Shown one piece after another: positions 7,748 through 16,844 of a DNA stretch of 64,000 bases. Each line of letters begins with the position of its first letter. Positions within the stretch are counted from its first letter, which is position 1. Origin of the DNA: Ornithinimicrobium tianjinense (GTDB taxonomy: Bacteria > Actinomycetota > Actinomycetes > Actinomycetales > Dermatophilaceae); contig NZ_BMEM01000002.1 in NCBI RefSeq assembly GCF_014636495.1, positions 124,001 to 188,000 on the forward strand, in the 5' to 3' direction. The position numbers and the translations under genes were made by a program. The notes under the pieces are model-generated. The model was not told the origin of the DNA and searched no databases. It saw only the letters and a program-made list of their open reading frames with translations.

Positions 7748-10612
7748 TTACTCCTGGGCGGAGGACTCCGCTGCCGTGGGCGGGCCGGCCGGTGCCGACG
7801 CGCGACCGCGGCGGCGGCGCTTCGGCTTCTCCTCCGTCACCGGGGCCGCGTCGACGACTGCGGCCTCGGCGACAGCAGCCTCCTCGACCTCAGCAACCTC
7901 GACGACGACGCCCTCGGCGACCGGCGCGTCGACAGAGTCATCGACCGTCTCGGTCCTGGCGACCGGGGGTGCGCTCTCGTCGGTGTCGGCGACCGGCAGC
8001 GGGGCCTCCGATGTGACGTCGGCGGCCGTCTCCGGCGCGGGAGCCTGGGTCGGGACCTCCGGCGACTCCTCGACCGGTATGGCGGGGCTGTCCGCCTCGG
8101 CCTCGGGCGCGGCACCGGCGTTCAGCGCGGCGGCGTGGGCGGCAGCGGCGATCTGGGCCGGCGTGGGGCCGTTGGGCCGCGGCGGGTTCAGCACGTTCTT
8201 GGGCTCGGCGGCGGACTCGGCCGACCCGGCTCCTGCCCCGCTCCCCCGGCCCCGGCGGCCGCGCTTGGACGACCCGGAGCCGCTCTCGGAGCCGCTGCCG
8301 TTGTCGGCCTGGTGCTGGTGGCCGTTGCCGTTGCCGTTGCCGTTGCGGGCGGCCACCGGCTCGGCCTGCACGACGATCCCGCGGCCCGCGCAATGGGTGC
8401 AGGTCTCGGAGAAGACCTCGATGAGGCCCGACCCGACCCGCTTGCGCGTCATCTGGACCAGACCCAGCGAGGTGACCTCGGCGACCTGGTGCTTGGTCCG
8501 GTCGCGTCCCAGGCACTCGAGCAGGCGCCGCACGACCAGGTCGCGGTTGCTCTCGAGCACCATGTCGATGAAGTCGATGACGATGATGCCGCCGATGTCG
8601 CGCAGCCGCAGCTGGCGCACGATCTCCTCGGCCGCCTCGATGTTGTTCTTGGTGACCGTCTCCTCCAGGTTGCCCCCGGAGCCGGTGAACTTGCCGGTGT
8701 TGACGTCGACCACCGTCATGGCCTCGGTGCGGTCGATGATGAGCGACCCGCCAGAGGGCAGCCACACCTTGCGGTCCATCGCCTTGGCGATGGCCTCGTG
8801 GACGCGGTAGGTCGAGAAGATGTCGGTGGTGCCGGTGTACTTCTCCACCCGCGGCGCCAGGTCCGGCGCGACGTCGTCGATGTAGCGCTTGACCTCCGAC
8901 CAGGCCTGCTCGCCGGCGACGACCAGCCGGGAGAAGTCCTCGGTGAAGACGTCGCGGATCACGCGGACGGTCATGTCCGGCTCCCCGTGGAGCAGCGTCG
9001 GAGCGCTCGTGCTCTTGGCCTGGGCGGCCTTGGAGATCCGCTCCCAGGCGGCGGTGAGGCGCTCCACGTCGGCACGCAGCTCGGCCTCGGAGGCACCCTC
9101 GGCCGCCGTCCGCACGATCACCCCGGCGTCATCCGGGACGACCTCCTTGAGGATCTTCTTCAACCGGGCGCGCTCGGTGTCCGGGAGCTTGCGGGAGATG
9201 CCCGTCATGGAGTTGCCCGGCACGTAGACCAGGAAACGACCCGGGAGCGAGATCTGGGAGGTGAGCCGGGCGCCCTTGTGCCCGATGGGGTCCTTGGTCA
9301 CCTGGACCAGGACGGACTCCCCCGACTTCAGCGCGTTCTCGATGCGCTTGGGCTCGCTGCCCAGGCCGGCGGCGTCCCAGTTGACCTCGCCGGCGTAGAG
9401 CACGGCGTTGCGACCCTTGCCGATGTCGACGAAGGCGGCCTCCATGCTCGGCAGCACGTTCTGGACGCGTCCGAGGTAGACGTTGCCGACCATCGTGCTC
9501 TGCGCCGAGCGCGAGACGTAGTGCTCGACGGGCACGCCGTCCTCGAGCACCGCGATCTGCGTGCGGTCCTCGAGGCCGCGCACGACCATGACGCGGTCGA
9601 CGCTCTCGCGGCGCGCCAGGAACTCCGCCTCGCTGATGATCGTGCGGCGACGGCCGGCCTCCCTGCCCTCACGGCGCCGCTGGCGCTTGGCCTCCAGGCG
9701 GGTCGACCCCTTGACCGAGGTGACCTCGTCCCGCGCGCTGCGCTCGGCGCCGCCGGACTCGCCGCTGCGACGACGCCGACGGCGACGACGGGTGCTGCTC
9801 GTCTCCTCGTCGCCCGACGACTGCTCGTCGCCGTTGGTGTCGTCGGCCGGTGCGGCGCCGTCCTCGGGACGTGCCCTGCGGCTGCGGGTGCGCCGGCGCG
9901 TGGAGGCGCTGGGCGCCCCCTCCTCGGAGTCGTCCCCGTCCTGCTCCCCGCCCTCGGGCTGGGGGGTGTCGTCGGCCTCGAGCGGCTGCTCGGAGCTCTC
10001 GACCTCGCCCTGGCCCCGGCCCCGCCGGCCCTTGCCCCCGCGCCGACGCCGGCGTCCGTTGCGCTGGCCGGCCTCGTCCTCACCGGTCTCGGCCGTGTCG
10101 GGTGCGCCGTCGGTCTCGGCCCCGTCCAGGGGCGCGGGCTCGGGCTCGACCGGCAGCTCCGGCGGCGTGGTGACGGCAGCCGTGGCCCGGCGCGAGCGGC
10201 GCCGCGGCAGGTCGCTGAGGTCCGGCGCCTGGAAGAGCAGACCGAAGGACGGCAGAGCGGGCGCCTGGGCCGACGGCTCCTCCTCGGCCTCGCCCGCGCT
10301 CTCCTCCTCCGGCTCCCCCTCCGTCTCGTCCCCCGACGGCTGGGCCGCCTCCTGCACGGCAGCGTCCTCCTCGGCCGGCTCCTGCACGTCGCCCCCCACC
10401 GGGTCCTCGTGCTGCTCCTCGTCCTCGGGCTCGGCGTCGGTCTCGGGCTCTACGTCGGTCTCAGGCTCGCCCCCGGCGTCGGCCACCTCCTCGACCCGGC
10501 TCACCCCGAAGAGGGCCTCGGCGCTCAGCTCCTGGGCCAGCGCGGCCGCGCGCTCGGCCCGGCTCTGTTCGTCGGCGTGCGCTGCGTCGGGCGTGGTGTT
10601 CGTGTCAGACAC
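7748..10612 (-). CDS. rne: Ribonuclease E/G family endoribonuclease
   Basis: A 954-residue RNase E/G that processes rRNA and mRNA. Long disordered, acidic and Arg-rich regions flank the catalytic core: an N-terminal part to about 330, an S1 domain around 365-440, the DNase I-like catalytic part with VVDVNTGKFTG near 637 and IVIDFIDM, then the Zn-link CTHC near 735 and a second disordered tail. Such long flanks are normal for actinobacterial homologues, which are called RNase E or G interchangeably. The start is GTG at 10612 with GGAAGGA upstream. It sits just before rplU-rpmA, the usual order. Confidence 0.93.
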   Translation of the reverse strand: MSDTNTTPDAAHADEQSRAERAAALAQELSAEALFGVSRVEEVADAGGEPETDVEPETDAEPEDEEQHEDPVGGDVQEPAEEDAAVQEAAQPSGDETEGEPEEESAGEAEEEPSAQAPALPSFGLLFQAPDLSDLPRRRSRRATAAVTTPPELPVEPEPAPLDGAETDGAPDTAETGEDEAGQRNGRRRRRGGKGRRGRGQGEVESSEQPLEADDTPQPEGGEQDGDDSEEGAPSASTRRRTRSRRARPEDGAAPADDTNGDEQSSGDEETSSTRRRRRRRRSGESGGAERSARDEVTSVKGSTRLEAKRQRRREGREAGRRRTIISEAEFLARRESVDRVMVVRGLEDRTQIAVLEDGVPVEHYVSRSAQSTMVGNVYLGRVQNVLPSMEAAFVDIGKGRNAVLYAGEVNWDAAGLGSEPKRIENALKSGESVLVQVTKDPIGHKGARLTSQISLPGRFLVYVPGNSMTGISRKLPDTERARLKKILKEVVPDDAGVIVRTAAEGASEAELRADVERLTAAWERISKAAQAKSTSAPTLLHGEPDMTVRVIRDVFTEDFSRLVVAGEQAWSEVKRYIDDVAPDLAPRVEKYTGTTDIFSTYRVHEAIAKAMDRKVWLPSGGSLIIDRTEAMTVVDVNTGKFTGSGGNLEETVTKNNIEAAEEIVRQLRLRDIGGIIVIDFIDMVLESNRDLVVRRLLECLGRDRTKHQVAEVTSLGLVQMTRKRVGSGLIEVFSETCTHCAGRGIVVQAEPVAARNGNGNGNGHQHQADNGSGSESGSGSSKRGRRGRGSGAGAGSAESAAEPKNVLNPPRPNGPTPAQIAAAAHAAALNAGAAPEAEADSPAIPVEESPEVPTQAPAPETAADVTSEAPLPVADTDESAPPVARTETVDDSVDAPVAEGVVVEVAEVEEAAVAEAAVVDAAPVTEEKPKRRRRGRASAPAGPPTAAESSAQE

Positions 10613-10886
10613 CGGGTGTCCTTCCAGCCGGACGGGGAAGCCACACCCGGGCCGGGGTACGGCCCGCTCCCCGCCTGGCGCGGGTGCAGTCGTCCGGGTC
10701 CGGAAGGGCCCTGGACGGAAGTCGTCCTGGTCTCCGCCTCAGTTCGCGCGGGAGGCGCGGCACCGGGCGGCCGGCGGGAGTCGTCGACGCGCCGTATGGC
10801 GTCTGGGGCGCACCTCGGAGGGCGCCCGCGATCTCGAGCCGGGTCCGGCAGGCGGTGTGACACCTGCAGGACCGGTGGTCAGTATC

Positions 10887-11666
10887 TCACACGGACCCGT
10901 CGTCGAGCGTCTCTGCCACGGTCCCGTCCACGACCGGTCCCTGGCGCAGGCGCGTGCTCACCGGCCGGGGCAGGTCGAGCCCGCTCACCTGCCGGAGGGC
11001 CGTCCACACCTCCTCGGGACGCACCGTGGGAGTGGTGTGCAGCAGCGAGGCCAGCAGGACGACGTCGCCACCGTCCGGGTCGGCCTCCACCCCGGGCACG
11101 AGGGTGTCGGCCACCGCGAGGTCCAGGACCGCGGCGCGGACGTCGAGGTCGCGCGGCCCCTTCTTCATCATCCGCGGGACGTGGAGCTCGGGGACCGCCA
11201 GGAACGAGGCGACGGCGCGCGCCATACCCTCGGCGTCCCACGCCTCCCCCCGGGCCGCGAGGAAGCGCATGCCCCACACGCTCCCCTGCAGCCGGTCGGC
11301 CAGGGCGCCGGGCAGGTCTGCCGCGTCGACGACCTCGATGACGTCCAGACCCTCGGGCAGGGAGGCGTCCAGGACCGGGGCCACCGCAGCGGGGTCCACG
11401 ACGCGGGTCAACGAGATCTCGACGTACTCCGCCTCGCTCGCGGCGCCGGTGGGTGCGGCATTCGCGTAGGAGATCTTGGGGTGCGGGTGGAACCCGCCGG
11501 AGTAGGCCATCGGCAGCCCGGCACGCCGCACGGCCCGCTCGAGGGCACGCTGGAAGTCGCGTGTGGAGGTGAAGCGCATCCGGCCACGCTTGGCGTAGCG
11601 GATGCGCAGCTTCTGCACCGCGGGGTCGGGTGCGGGGCCCTCTGGGACGCGTCGGGAGCCGGCCAT
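10887..11666 (-). CDS. TIGR03936 family radical SAM-associated protein (DUF2344)
   Basis: A 259-residue protein recognised by VQKLRIRYAKRGRMRFTSTRD, LPMAYSGGFHPHPKISYA and the pattern AEYVEISLT. Its function is not established. In many genomes it lies next to, or is fused with, the B12-binding radical SAM protein of the TIGR03960 family; here that partner is at 14795-16762, separated by four genes on the other strand or of other function. I chose the ATG at 11666 over the longer frame because homology starts just after it, and TAGCCT lies eight bases upstream. The next gene downstream is RNase E/G, the usual neighbour. Confidence 0.85.
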   Translation of the reverse strand: MAGSRRVPEGPAPDPAVQKLRIRYAKRGRMRFTSTRDFQRALERAVRRAGLPMAYSGGFHPHPKISYANAAPTGAASEAEYVEISLTRVVDPAAVAPVLDASLPEGLDVIEVVDAADLPGALADRLQGSVWGMRFLAARGEAWDAEGMARAVASFLAVPELHVPRMMKKGPRDLDVRAAVLDLAVADTLVPGVEADPDGGDVVLLASLLHTTPTVRPEEVWTALRQVSGLDLPRPVSTRLRQGPVVDGTVAETLDDGSV

Positions 11667-11822
11667 GGGCGCCCAGGCTACCTGCCGACGTGCGCCACGC
11701 CACACTGCTGACGGTCGTCGTGGCGGGGGTCGACCGCTACCGTAGGGGCCAAGTCTCGACGCCGAGTCCCTCCGGGTCCGGTCTGCCGCGCCCGGACCAC
11801 CCAACCCCAGAGGTATGAACCC

Positions 11823-12902
11823 GTGCGCGTGTACAACTTCTCCGCAGGCCCCGCCACGATGCCGCTCGAGGTGCTCGAGCGCGCCCAGTCCGAGCTGACC
11901 GACTGGCGAGGGTCCGGGATGTCAGTCATGGAGATGTCGCACCGCAGTCCCGAGTTCGTCTCGATCGCCGCCGAGGCCGAGGCCCGCATGCGCTCCCTGC
12001 TCGGGGTGCCCGACGACTACGCCGTCCTGTTCCTGCAGGGTGGTGCGACGGGGCAGTTCGCCGGCGTGCCGCTCAACCTCACCGCTCCCGGTTCCAGCGC
12101 CGCCTACGTCAACACCGGCGCCTGGAGCAAGAAGGCGATCGCCGAGGCCCGCAGGTACCTGGACGTCCAGGTCGTCGCGGACGAGAAGGAGTCCAACTAC
12201 TCCAGCGTCCCGGCCCAGGGCAGCCTCGAGGTGCCGGCGGGAGCGGCATACCTCCACTACACCCTCAACGAGACGATCGGTGGCGTGGAGTTCCCGTACG
12301 TGCCGGAGACGGGCGACGTCCCGCTCGTCACCGACGCCAGCTCCACGATCCTGTCGCGCCCGCTGGACGTGTCCCGGTTCGGGGTGATCTATGCCGGTGC
12401 CCAGAAGAACCTCGGTCCGTCCGGGCTGGTCGTGACGATCGTCCGCAAGGACCTGCTCGGCACCGCCCGCCCGGAGACGCCGAGCATGATCGACTGGACC
12501 GCGATGGCCGAGGCCGACTCCATGCTCAACACTCCCCCGACCCTGTCGTGGTACCTCGTCGGGCTGGTCCTGGAGTGGGTCGAGCAGCAGGGTGGCCTGA
12601 CCGCCATGGCCGAGCGCAACCGCGCCAAGGCGGAGCTGCTCTACGGGGCCATCGACGGTTCCGACTTCTACTCCAACCCGGTGCAGAAGGAGGCGCGCTC
12701 GTGGATGAACGTGCCCTTCCTCGTCCCCGACCCCGCCCTGGAGAAGCCCTTCGTCCAGGCCGCTGCGGAGGCGGGTCTGTCGGGGCTCGGCGGGCACCGC
12801 AGCGTGGGCGGGATGCGTGCCAGCATCTACAACGCCATGCCGATCGAGGGCGTCCAGGCCCTCGTCGACTTCATGACCGACTTCGAGAAGCAGAACGGCT
12901 GA
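11823..12902 (+). CDS. serC: Phosphoserine aminotransferase
   Basis: SerC converts 3-phosphohydroxypyruvate to phosphoserine using glutamate and PLP. The 359-residue protein opens RVYNFSAGPATMP and has LQGGATGQF, with the PLP lysine in AGAQKNLGPSG near residue 194 and GGHRSVGGMRASIYNA near the end. This is the E. coli/Bacillus-type SerC, not the longer-established mycobacterial type found in many actinobacteria. GTG start at 11823 with AGAGGT upstream. Only three bases separate it from serA, so the two form an operon. The pair splits the radical-SAM gene pair that is usually adjacent. Confidence 0.95.
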   Translation: MRVYNFSAGPATMPLEVLERAQSELTDWRGSGMSVMEMSHRSPEFVSIAAEAEARMRSLLGVPDDYAVLFLQGGATGQFAGVPLNLTAPGSSAAYVNTGAWSKKAIAEARRYLDVQVVADEKESNYSSVPAQGSLEVPAGAAYLHYTLNETIGGVEFPYVPETGDVPLVTDASSTILSRPLDVSRFGVIYAGAQKNLGPSGLVVTIVRKDLLGTARPETPSMIDWTAMAEADSMLNTPPTLSWYLVGLVLEWVEQQGGLTAMAERNRAKAELLYGAIDGSDFYSNPVQKEARSWMNVPFLVPDPALEKPFVQAAAEAGLSGLGGHRSVGGMRASIYNAMPIEGVQALVDFMTDFEKQNG

Positions 12903-12905
12903 CCC

Positions 12906-14090
12906 ATGACCTTCGCGATCAAGACCCTCAACGCCATCAGCCCCGTCGGCCTGCAGCGGCTGGACCGGGACCTCTTCGACGTCGGCACGGACATCGCCGA
13001 CCCCCGCGGCATCCTGGTGCGGTCCGCCGACCTGCACTCCATGGAGATCCCCGAGAGCCTGTATGCCGTGGCGCGTGCGGGCGCGGGGACCAACAACATC
13101 CCGGTCGAGAAGATGGCCAGCCTCGGCATCCCCGTCTTCAACACCCCCGGCGCCAACGCCAACGCCGTCAAGGAGCTGGTCATCGCCGGCATGCTCCTGG
13201 CCGCGCGCAACCTGTTCCACGCGGCCGACTACACACGCACCCTCGTGGCGGAGCAGGGCCTGCACGGCAAGGAGCTCGACGTCCAGGTGGAGACGGGCAA
13301 GAAGCGGTACGCCGGCTTCGAGCTCCCCGGCCGGACGCTCGGCGTGATCGGGCTGGGCGCCATCGGCGTCCTCGTGGCCAACGCCGCGCACTCGCTGGGC
13401 CTGCGGGTGCTGGGCTACGACCCGGCGCTGACGATCAAGAACGCCTGGCAGCTCTCCCCCAACGTCGAGCAGGTGACCAGCGTCGAGGAGCTCTTCTCCC
13501 GATCGGACATGGTCACTCTCCATGTCCCGCTCGTCGAGGGGACCAAGGGGCTGGTCAACGCCGAGCGCGTGGCGCTCATGCCGCGCGGCGGGGTCGTGCT
13601 CAACTTCGCCCGCGGCGGGGTCGTGGACGAGGCGGCCGTGCTGGCGGCGCTCGACGCGGGGCAGCTGCACGCCTACATCAACGACTTCCCGACCGAGGCC
13701 GGCGCGGTCCACCCCAAGGTCGTGGCCCTGCCTCACCTGGGAGCCTCCACCGGAGAGGCCGAGGACAACTGCGCGGTCATGGCCGTGGACCAGCTCTCGG
13801 ACTACCTGCTCCACGGCAACATCCGCAACTCGGTCAACTTCCCCGAGGTGCAGATGGCCCGCACGCCGGGCACGACCCGGCTGGGGATCTTCAACGAGAA
13901 CAAGCCCAACATGATCGGCCAGATCACCGCCGCGCTCGGCGATGCCGGGCTCAACGTCTCGGAGTTCACCAACAAGTCCAAGGGCGACTTCGCCTACACC
14001 CTCGTCGACGTCGAGGGCGAGGTCCGCGACGAGCTCAAGTCTCAGATCCTCGCGATCGACGGGATCATCCGCGCCCGCAAGATCGCCTGA
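12906..14090 (+). CDS. serA: D-3-phosphoglycerate dehydrogenase, short ACT-only type
   Basis: SerA oxidises 3-phosphoglycerate with NAD in the first step of serine synthesis. The 394-residue protein has AGAGTNNIPVEK, the Rossmann motif GLGAIGVLVAN near 148, LNFARGGVVDE and the catalytic His segment LPHLGASTGEAEDN. An ACT domain (about 325-394) follows directly. It lacks the roughly 130-residue intervening domain of the 520-530-residue SerA usual in actinobacteria, so it is the short type common in Firmicutes. It runs with serC and ends in a strong terminator hairpin. Confidence 0.93.
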   Translation: MTFAIKTLNAISPVGLQRLDRDLFDVGTDIADPRGILVRSADLHSMEIPESLYAVARAGAGTNNIPVEKMASLGIPVFNTPGANANAVKELVIAGMLLAARNLFHAADYTRTLVAEQGLHGKELDVQVETGKKRYAGFELPGRTLGVIGLGAIGVLVANAAHSLGLRVLGYDPALTIKNAWQLSPNVEQVTSVEELFSRSDMVTLHVPLVEGTKGLVNAERVALMPRGGVVLNFARGGVVDEAAVLAALDAGQLHAYINDFPTEAGAVHPKVVALPHLGASTGEAEDNCAVMAVDQLSDYLLHGNIRNSVNFPEVQMARTPGTTRLGIFNENKPNMIGQITAALGDAGLNVSEFTNKSKGDFAYTLVDVEGEVRDELKSQILAIDGIIRARKIA

Positions 14091-14098
14091 CCCGCCGA

Positions 14099-14134
14099 GC
14101 GTCCGGTGTGGTTGCTCCCAGCCACACCGGACGC
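14099..14134 (+). terminator. Terminator hairpin after serA
   Basis: A perfect 13-bp stem (GCGTCCGGTGTGG / CCACACCGGACGC) with a ten-base loop, nine bases after the serA stop. It lies between convergent genes and can serve both strands. Confidence 0.8.
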
Positions 14135-14140
14135 GTCAGG

Positions 14141-14448
14141 TCAAGACTCGACGCGCGCCGCCAGTCGGTCCACCGATCTCTGGAGCATCTCCGGCGTGGT
14201 GGTACGGGCACGGGCCATGCGCGAGGGGTCGGTGAGCTTGCTCCAGTCGTAGGTGTGCGTGACCGTGGTCGTGCCGTCGTCGCGAGGCTCGAGCTCCCAG
14301 CGCCACAGGTGCCCGGCCGGCGGCTCCCCCGGGGAGGCCGGCTTCCAGGCGAGGCGTCGACCCTCCTCGAACTCCACGACGTGGTTGTCACGCGTCTTGC
14401 CGTTGGTGATGGTCATCGTGAAGACGTCGCCGACGCGTTGGCATCTGT
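14141..14448 (-). pseudogene. 5'-truncated SRPBCC family gene
   Basis: The readable frame from the ATG at 14416 gives 91 residues (NHVVEFEEGRRLAWKPA, WRWELEPRDDGTTTVTHTYDW) that match the C-terminal two-thirds of a START/SRPBCC ligand-binding protein, normally about 140-150 residues. In-frame codons before that ATG still read RVGDVFT, which continues the family pattern, until a TGA is met. The N-terminal strands are therefore missing and the boundary lies near 14448, close to the dodecin leader on the other strand. It looks like a remnant; a short functional protein cannot be ruled out. Confidence 0.6.
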
Positions 14449-14548
14449 GTCATCAGGGGCAGACATGGAGCCATCCCACCACATGGTTGCCCTGGTGAGG
14501 TGGGCCGAGGAGACTGGACCGGACCAGCACCCGACCAAGGAGGTCACC

Positions 14549-14758
14549 GTGAGCAACCACGTCTACAAGGTCGCCGAGGTCGTAGGCACCTTTCCGGACG
14601 GCATCCAGCAGGCGATCACGAACGCCATCTCCACGACCGCTCGGACCGTGCGCCACCTCGACTGGTTCGAGGTCACCGAGGTGCGTGGCCACCTGGTGGA
14701 CGGTGCCGTGGCCGACTGGCAGGTCGGTGTGAAGGTCGGCTTCCGCGTCGAGGACTGA
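14549..14758 (+). CDS. Dodecin family flavin-binding protein
   Basis: A 69-residue dodecin that assembles into a hollow dodecamer storing flavin (or flavin and CoA) in the cytosol. It shows the family pattern VYKVAEVVGTFPDGIQQAI, then RTVRHLDWFEVTEVRGHL with the flavin-stacking tryptophan, and VGVKVGFRVED at the end. The GTG at 14549 has a perfect AAGGAGG five bases upstream. It stands alone, convergent with the radical SAM gene, with a hairpin between them. Confidence 0.93.
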   Translation: MSNHVYKVAEVVGTFPDGIQQAITNAISTTARTVRHLDWFEVTEVRGHLVDGAVADWQVGVKVGFRVED

Positions 14759-14762
14759 GCAA

Positions 14763-14790
14763 CCCCTCCACGCACCCGGTGGAGGTGGGG
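14763..14790. terminator. Hairpin between convergent genes
   Basis: CCCCTCCAC pairs with GTGGAGG-TGGGG (one bulged T) around a short loop, between the dodecin stop and the radical SAM stop. It probably works for both strands. Confidence 0.55.
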
Positions 14791-14794
14791 TCGG

Positions 14795-16762
14795 TCAGGT
14801 ACGGACGACCGAGAGCGGGAGCAGGGTCTTGCCGGTCGGGCCGATCTGGATCTCGGTGTTCATCTGCGGGCAGACGCCGCAGTCGAAGCACGGGGTCCAG
14901 CGGCAGTCCTCGACCTCACGCTCGTCGAGAGCGTCCAGCCAGTCCTCCCACAGCCACTCCTTGTCCAGCCCCGAGTCGATGTGGTCCCAGGGCAGCACCT
15001 CGTGCTCGCCGCGCTCGCGGGTGGTGTACCAGGCGACGTCGACGGGGTGCTCGGCCAGGCCCTCCTCGGCCGCCGTCATCCAGCGCTCGTAGGAGAAGTG
15101 CTCGTTCCAGCCGTCGAACCGGCCACCGGCGCGCCATACCCGCTCGATCACGGCACCGAGGCGACGGTCGCCGCGGGAGAGCAGTCCCTCGACGATCCCC
15201 GGCTGCCCGTCGTGGTAGCGGAAGCCGATCGCCGAGCCGTAGCGGCGGTCGGACCGGACGGCCTCGCGCAGCTTGGCCAGCCGCGCGTCGGTCTCCTCGG
15301 CCCCCAGCTGCGCCGCCCACTGGAAGGGGGTGTGCGGCTTGGGCACGAAACCGCCGATCGAGACGGTGCACCGGATGTCGCGCCGGCCGGAGACCTCGCG
15401 CCCGGTGTCGATGACCTTCTTGGCGAGGTCGGCGATCGCCAGGACGTCCTCGTCGGTCTCCGTCGGGAGCCCGCACATGAAGTAGAGCTTGACCTGCCGC
15501 CAACCGGCGGCGTACGCCGCCGCGACCGTGCGGATGAGGTCCTCCTCGGTCACCATCTTGTTGATGACCTTGCGCATGCGCTCGCTGCCACCCTCGGGGG
15601 CGAAGGTCAGCCCGGAGCGCCGCCCGTTGCGGGTGAGCTCGTTGGCCAGCTCGATGTTGAAGGCGTCGACGCGCGTGGAGGGCAGCGACAGACCGGTCTG
15701 GCTCCCCTCGTAACGGTCCGCCAGACCCTTGGTGATCGCGCCGATCTCGGAGTGGTCGGCCGAGGACAGCGAGAGCAGGCCCACCTCGTCGAGCCCGGTC
15801 GCCGCCAGCCCCTTCTCGACCATCTCGCCGATGCCGGTGATCGACCGCTCGCGCACGGGCCGGGTGATCATGCCCGCCTGGCAGAAGCGGCAGCCACGGG
15901 TGCAGCCGCGGAAGATCTCCACCGACATGCGCTCGTGCACCGACTCGGTGACCGGGACGAGCGGCTGCTTGGGGTAGGGCCAGGCGTCGAGGTCCATGAC
16001 CGTGTGCTTGGCCACGCGCCACGGCACGCCGGGCTGGTTGGGCGCCACCCGCTGGATGCGGCCGTCCGGCAGGTAGGACACGTCGTAGAACGCGGGCACG
16101 TAGACGCCCCCGCTGCGGGCGAGCTCGAGCAGCAGCCCCTCGCGCCCGTCGGGCCGTCCCGCCGCCTTCCAGGCGTTGATGACCTTGGAGGCATGCAGCA
16201 CGGCCTCTTCCCCGTCACCGACGATCGCCGCGTCCAGGAAGTCGGCGACCGGCTCGGGGTTGAAGCTCGCGTGCCCGCCGGCGATCACGATCGGGTCGTC
16301 CTCGCCCCGGTCGCGCGCGTGGAGCGGGATCCCGGCCAGGTCGAGCGCGGTGAGCATGTTCGTGTAGCCCAGCTCGGTCGAGAAGCTCAGGCCCAGCACG
16401 TCGAAGTCGCGCACGCTGCGGTGCCCGTCGACCGTGAACTGCGGCACGCCGCTCTCGCGCATGAGGGCCTCGAGGTCCGGCCACACGGCATACGTGCGCT
16501 CGGCGAGGACGTCCGGCTGCTCGTTCAGGACTTCGTAGAGGATCATGACGCCCTGGTTGGGCAGCCCGATCTCGTACGCGTCCGGGTACATCAGCGCCCA
16601 GCGCGCGGTCGTCGCACCTCCGCAGTCCCAGTCCTTGACCTGGCTGTTGAGCTCGCCGCCGATGTACTGCACCGGCTTGGCGACCTGCTCCAGCAGCGGC
16701 TCCAGCGCAGGAAGCCAGGACTCCCCGTGCGCGGGGCGGGTCGGAGCGGGTGCGGCAGGCAT
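14795..16762 (-). CDS. TIGR03960 family B12-binding radical SAM protein
   Basis: A 655-residue radical SAM enzyme of unknown reaction. It has an N-terminal B12-binding-like domain (ALMYPDAYEIGLPNQG, LGLSFSTELGYTN, IVIAGGHASFNPEP) and the 4Fe-4S cluster motif FRGCTRGCRFCQAGMI (CxxxCxxC near 286-294). A Cys-rich end, TPCFDCGVCPQM, suggests a second metal site. Its usual partner, the TIGR03936 protein, is about 3 kb away beyond serCA. The ATG at 16762 has TACCCT seven bases upstream and no Shine-Dalgarno, so it is likely leaderless. Confidence 0.88.
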   Translation of the reverse strand: MPAAPAPTRPAHGESWLPALEPLLEQVAKPVQYIGGELNSQVKDWDCGGATTARWALMYPDAYEIGLPNQGVMILYEVLNEQPDVLAERTYAVWPDLEALMRESGVPQFTVDGHRSVRDFDVLGLSFSTELGYTNMLTALDLAGIPLHARDRGEDDPIVIAGGHASFNPEPVADFLDAAIVGDGEEAVLHASKVINAWKAAGRPDGREGLLLELARSGGVYVPAFYDVSYLPDGRIQRVAPNQPGVPWRVAKHTVMDLDAWPYPKQPLVPVTESVHERMSVEIFRGCTRGCRFCQAGMITRPVRERSITGIGEMVEKGLAATGLDEVGLLSLSSADHSEIGAITKGLADRYEGSQTGLSLPSTRVDAFNIELANELTRNGRRSGLTFAPEGGSERMRKVINKMVTEEDLIRTVAAAYAAGWRQVKLYFMCGLPTETDEDVLAIADLAKKVIDTGREVSGRRDIRCTVSIGGFVPKPHTPFQWAAQLGAEETDARLAKLREAVRSDRRYGSAIGFRYHDGQPGIVEGLLSRGDRRLGAVIERVWRAGGRFDGWNEHFSYERWMTAAEEGLAEHPVDVAWYTTRERGEHEVLPWDHIDSGLDKEWLWEDWLDALDEREVEDCRWTPCFDCGVCPQMNTEIQIGPTGKTLLPLSVVRT

Positions 16763-16769
16763 GACGTCA

Positions 16770-16775
16770 AGGGTA
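16770..16775 (-). promoter_or_regulatory. -10 element TACCCT, leaderless start
   Basis: TACCCT, seven bases, then the ATG of the radical SAM gene at 16762. It is part of a GCATACCC sequence. Confidence 0.5.
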
Positions 16776-16812
16776 TGCAGCGTGACGGGGCTTCCGCGAA
16801 TCCTCGGCGACG

Positions 16813-16840
16813 CTCGCCCCGGGGGCCACCCCGGGGCGAG
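16813..16840 (-). terminator. Terminator hairpin after the fadD15-like gene
   Basis: A perfect 12-bp stem CTCGCCCCGGGG / CCCCGGGGCGAG with a GCCA loop, four bases beyond the stop codon of the acyl-CoA ligase gene. Confidence 0.8.
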
Positions 16841-16844
16841 GTCG

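Noticed and set aside
7706-11341. A 1211-codon open frame on the plus strand opposite the RNase E/G gene
   Set aside because: It is the antisense shadow of RNase E/G and the TIGR03936 gene. Its composition (runs of Arg, Gly, Leu) and lack of any family motif are typical of such frames in G+C-rich DNA.
14449-14548. A small gene or hairpin element upstream of dodecin
   Set aside because: CCCACC can pair with GGTGGG in this stretch, but the stem is only six bases and no credible frame with a start signal exists; it is treated as leader.
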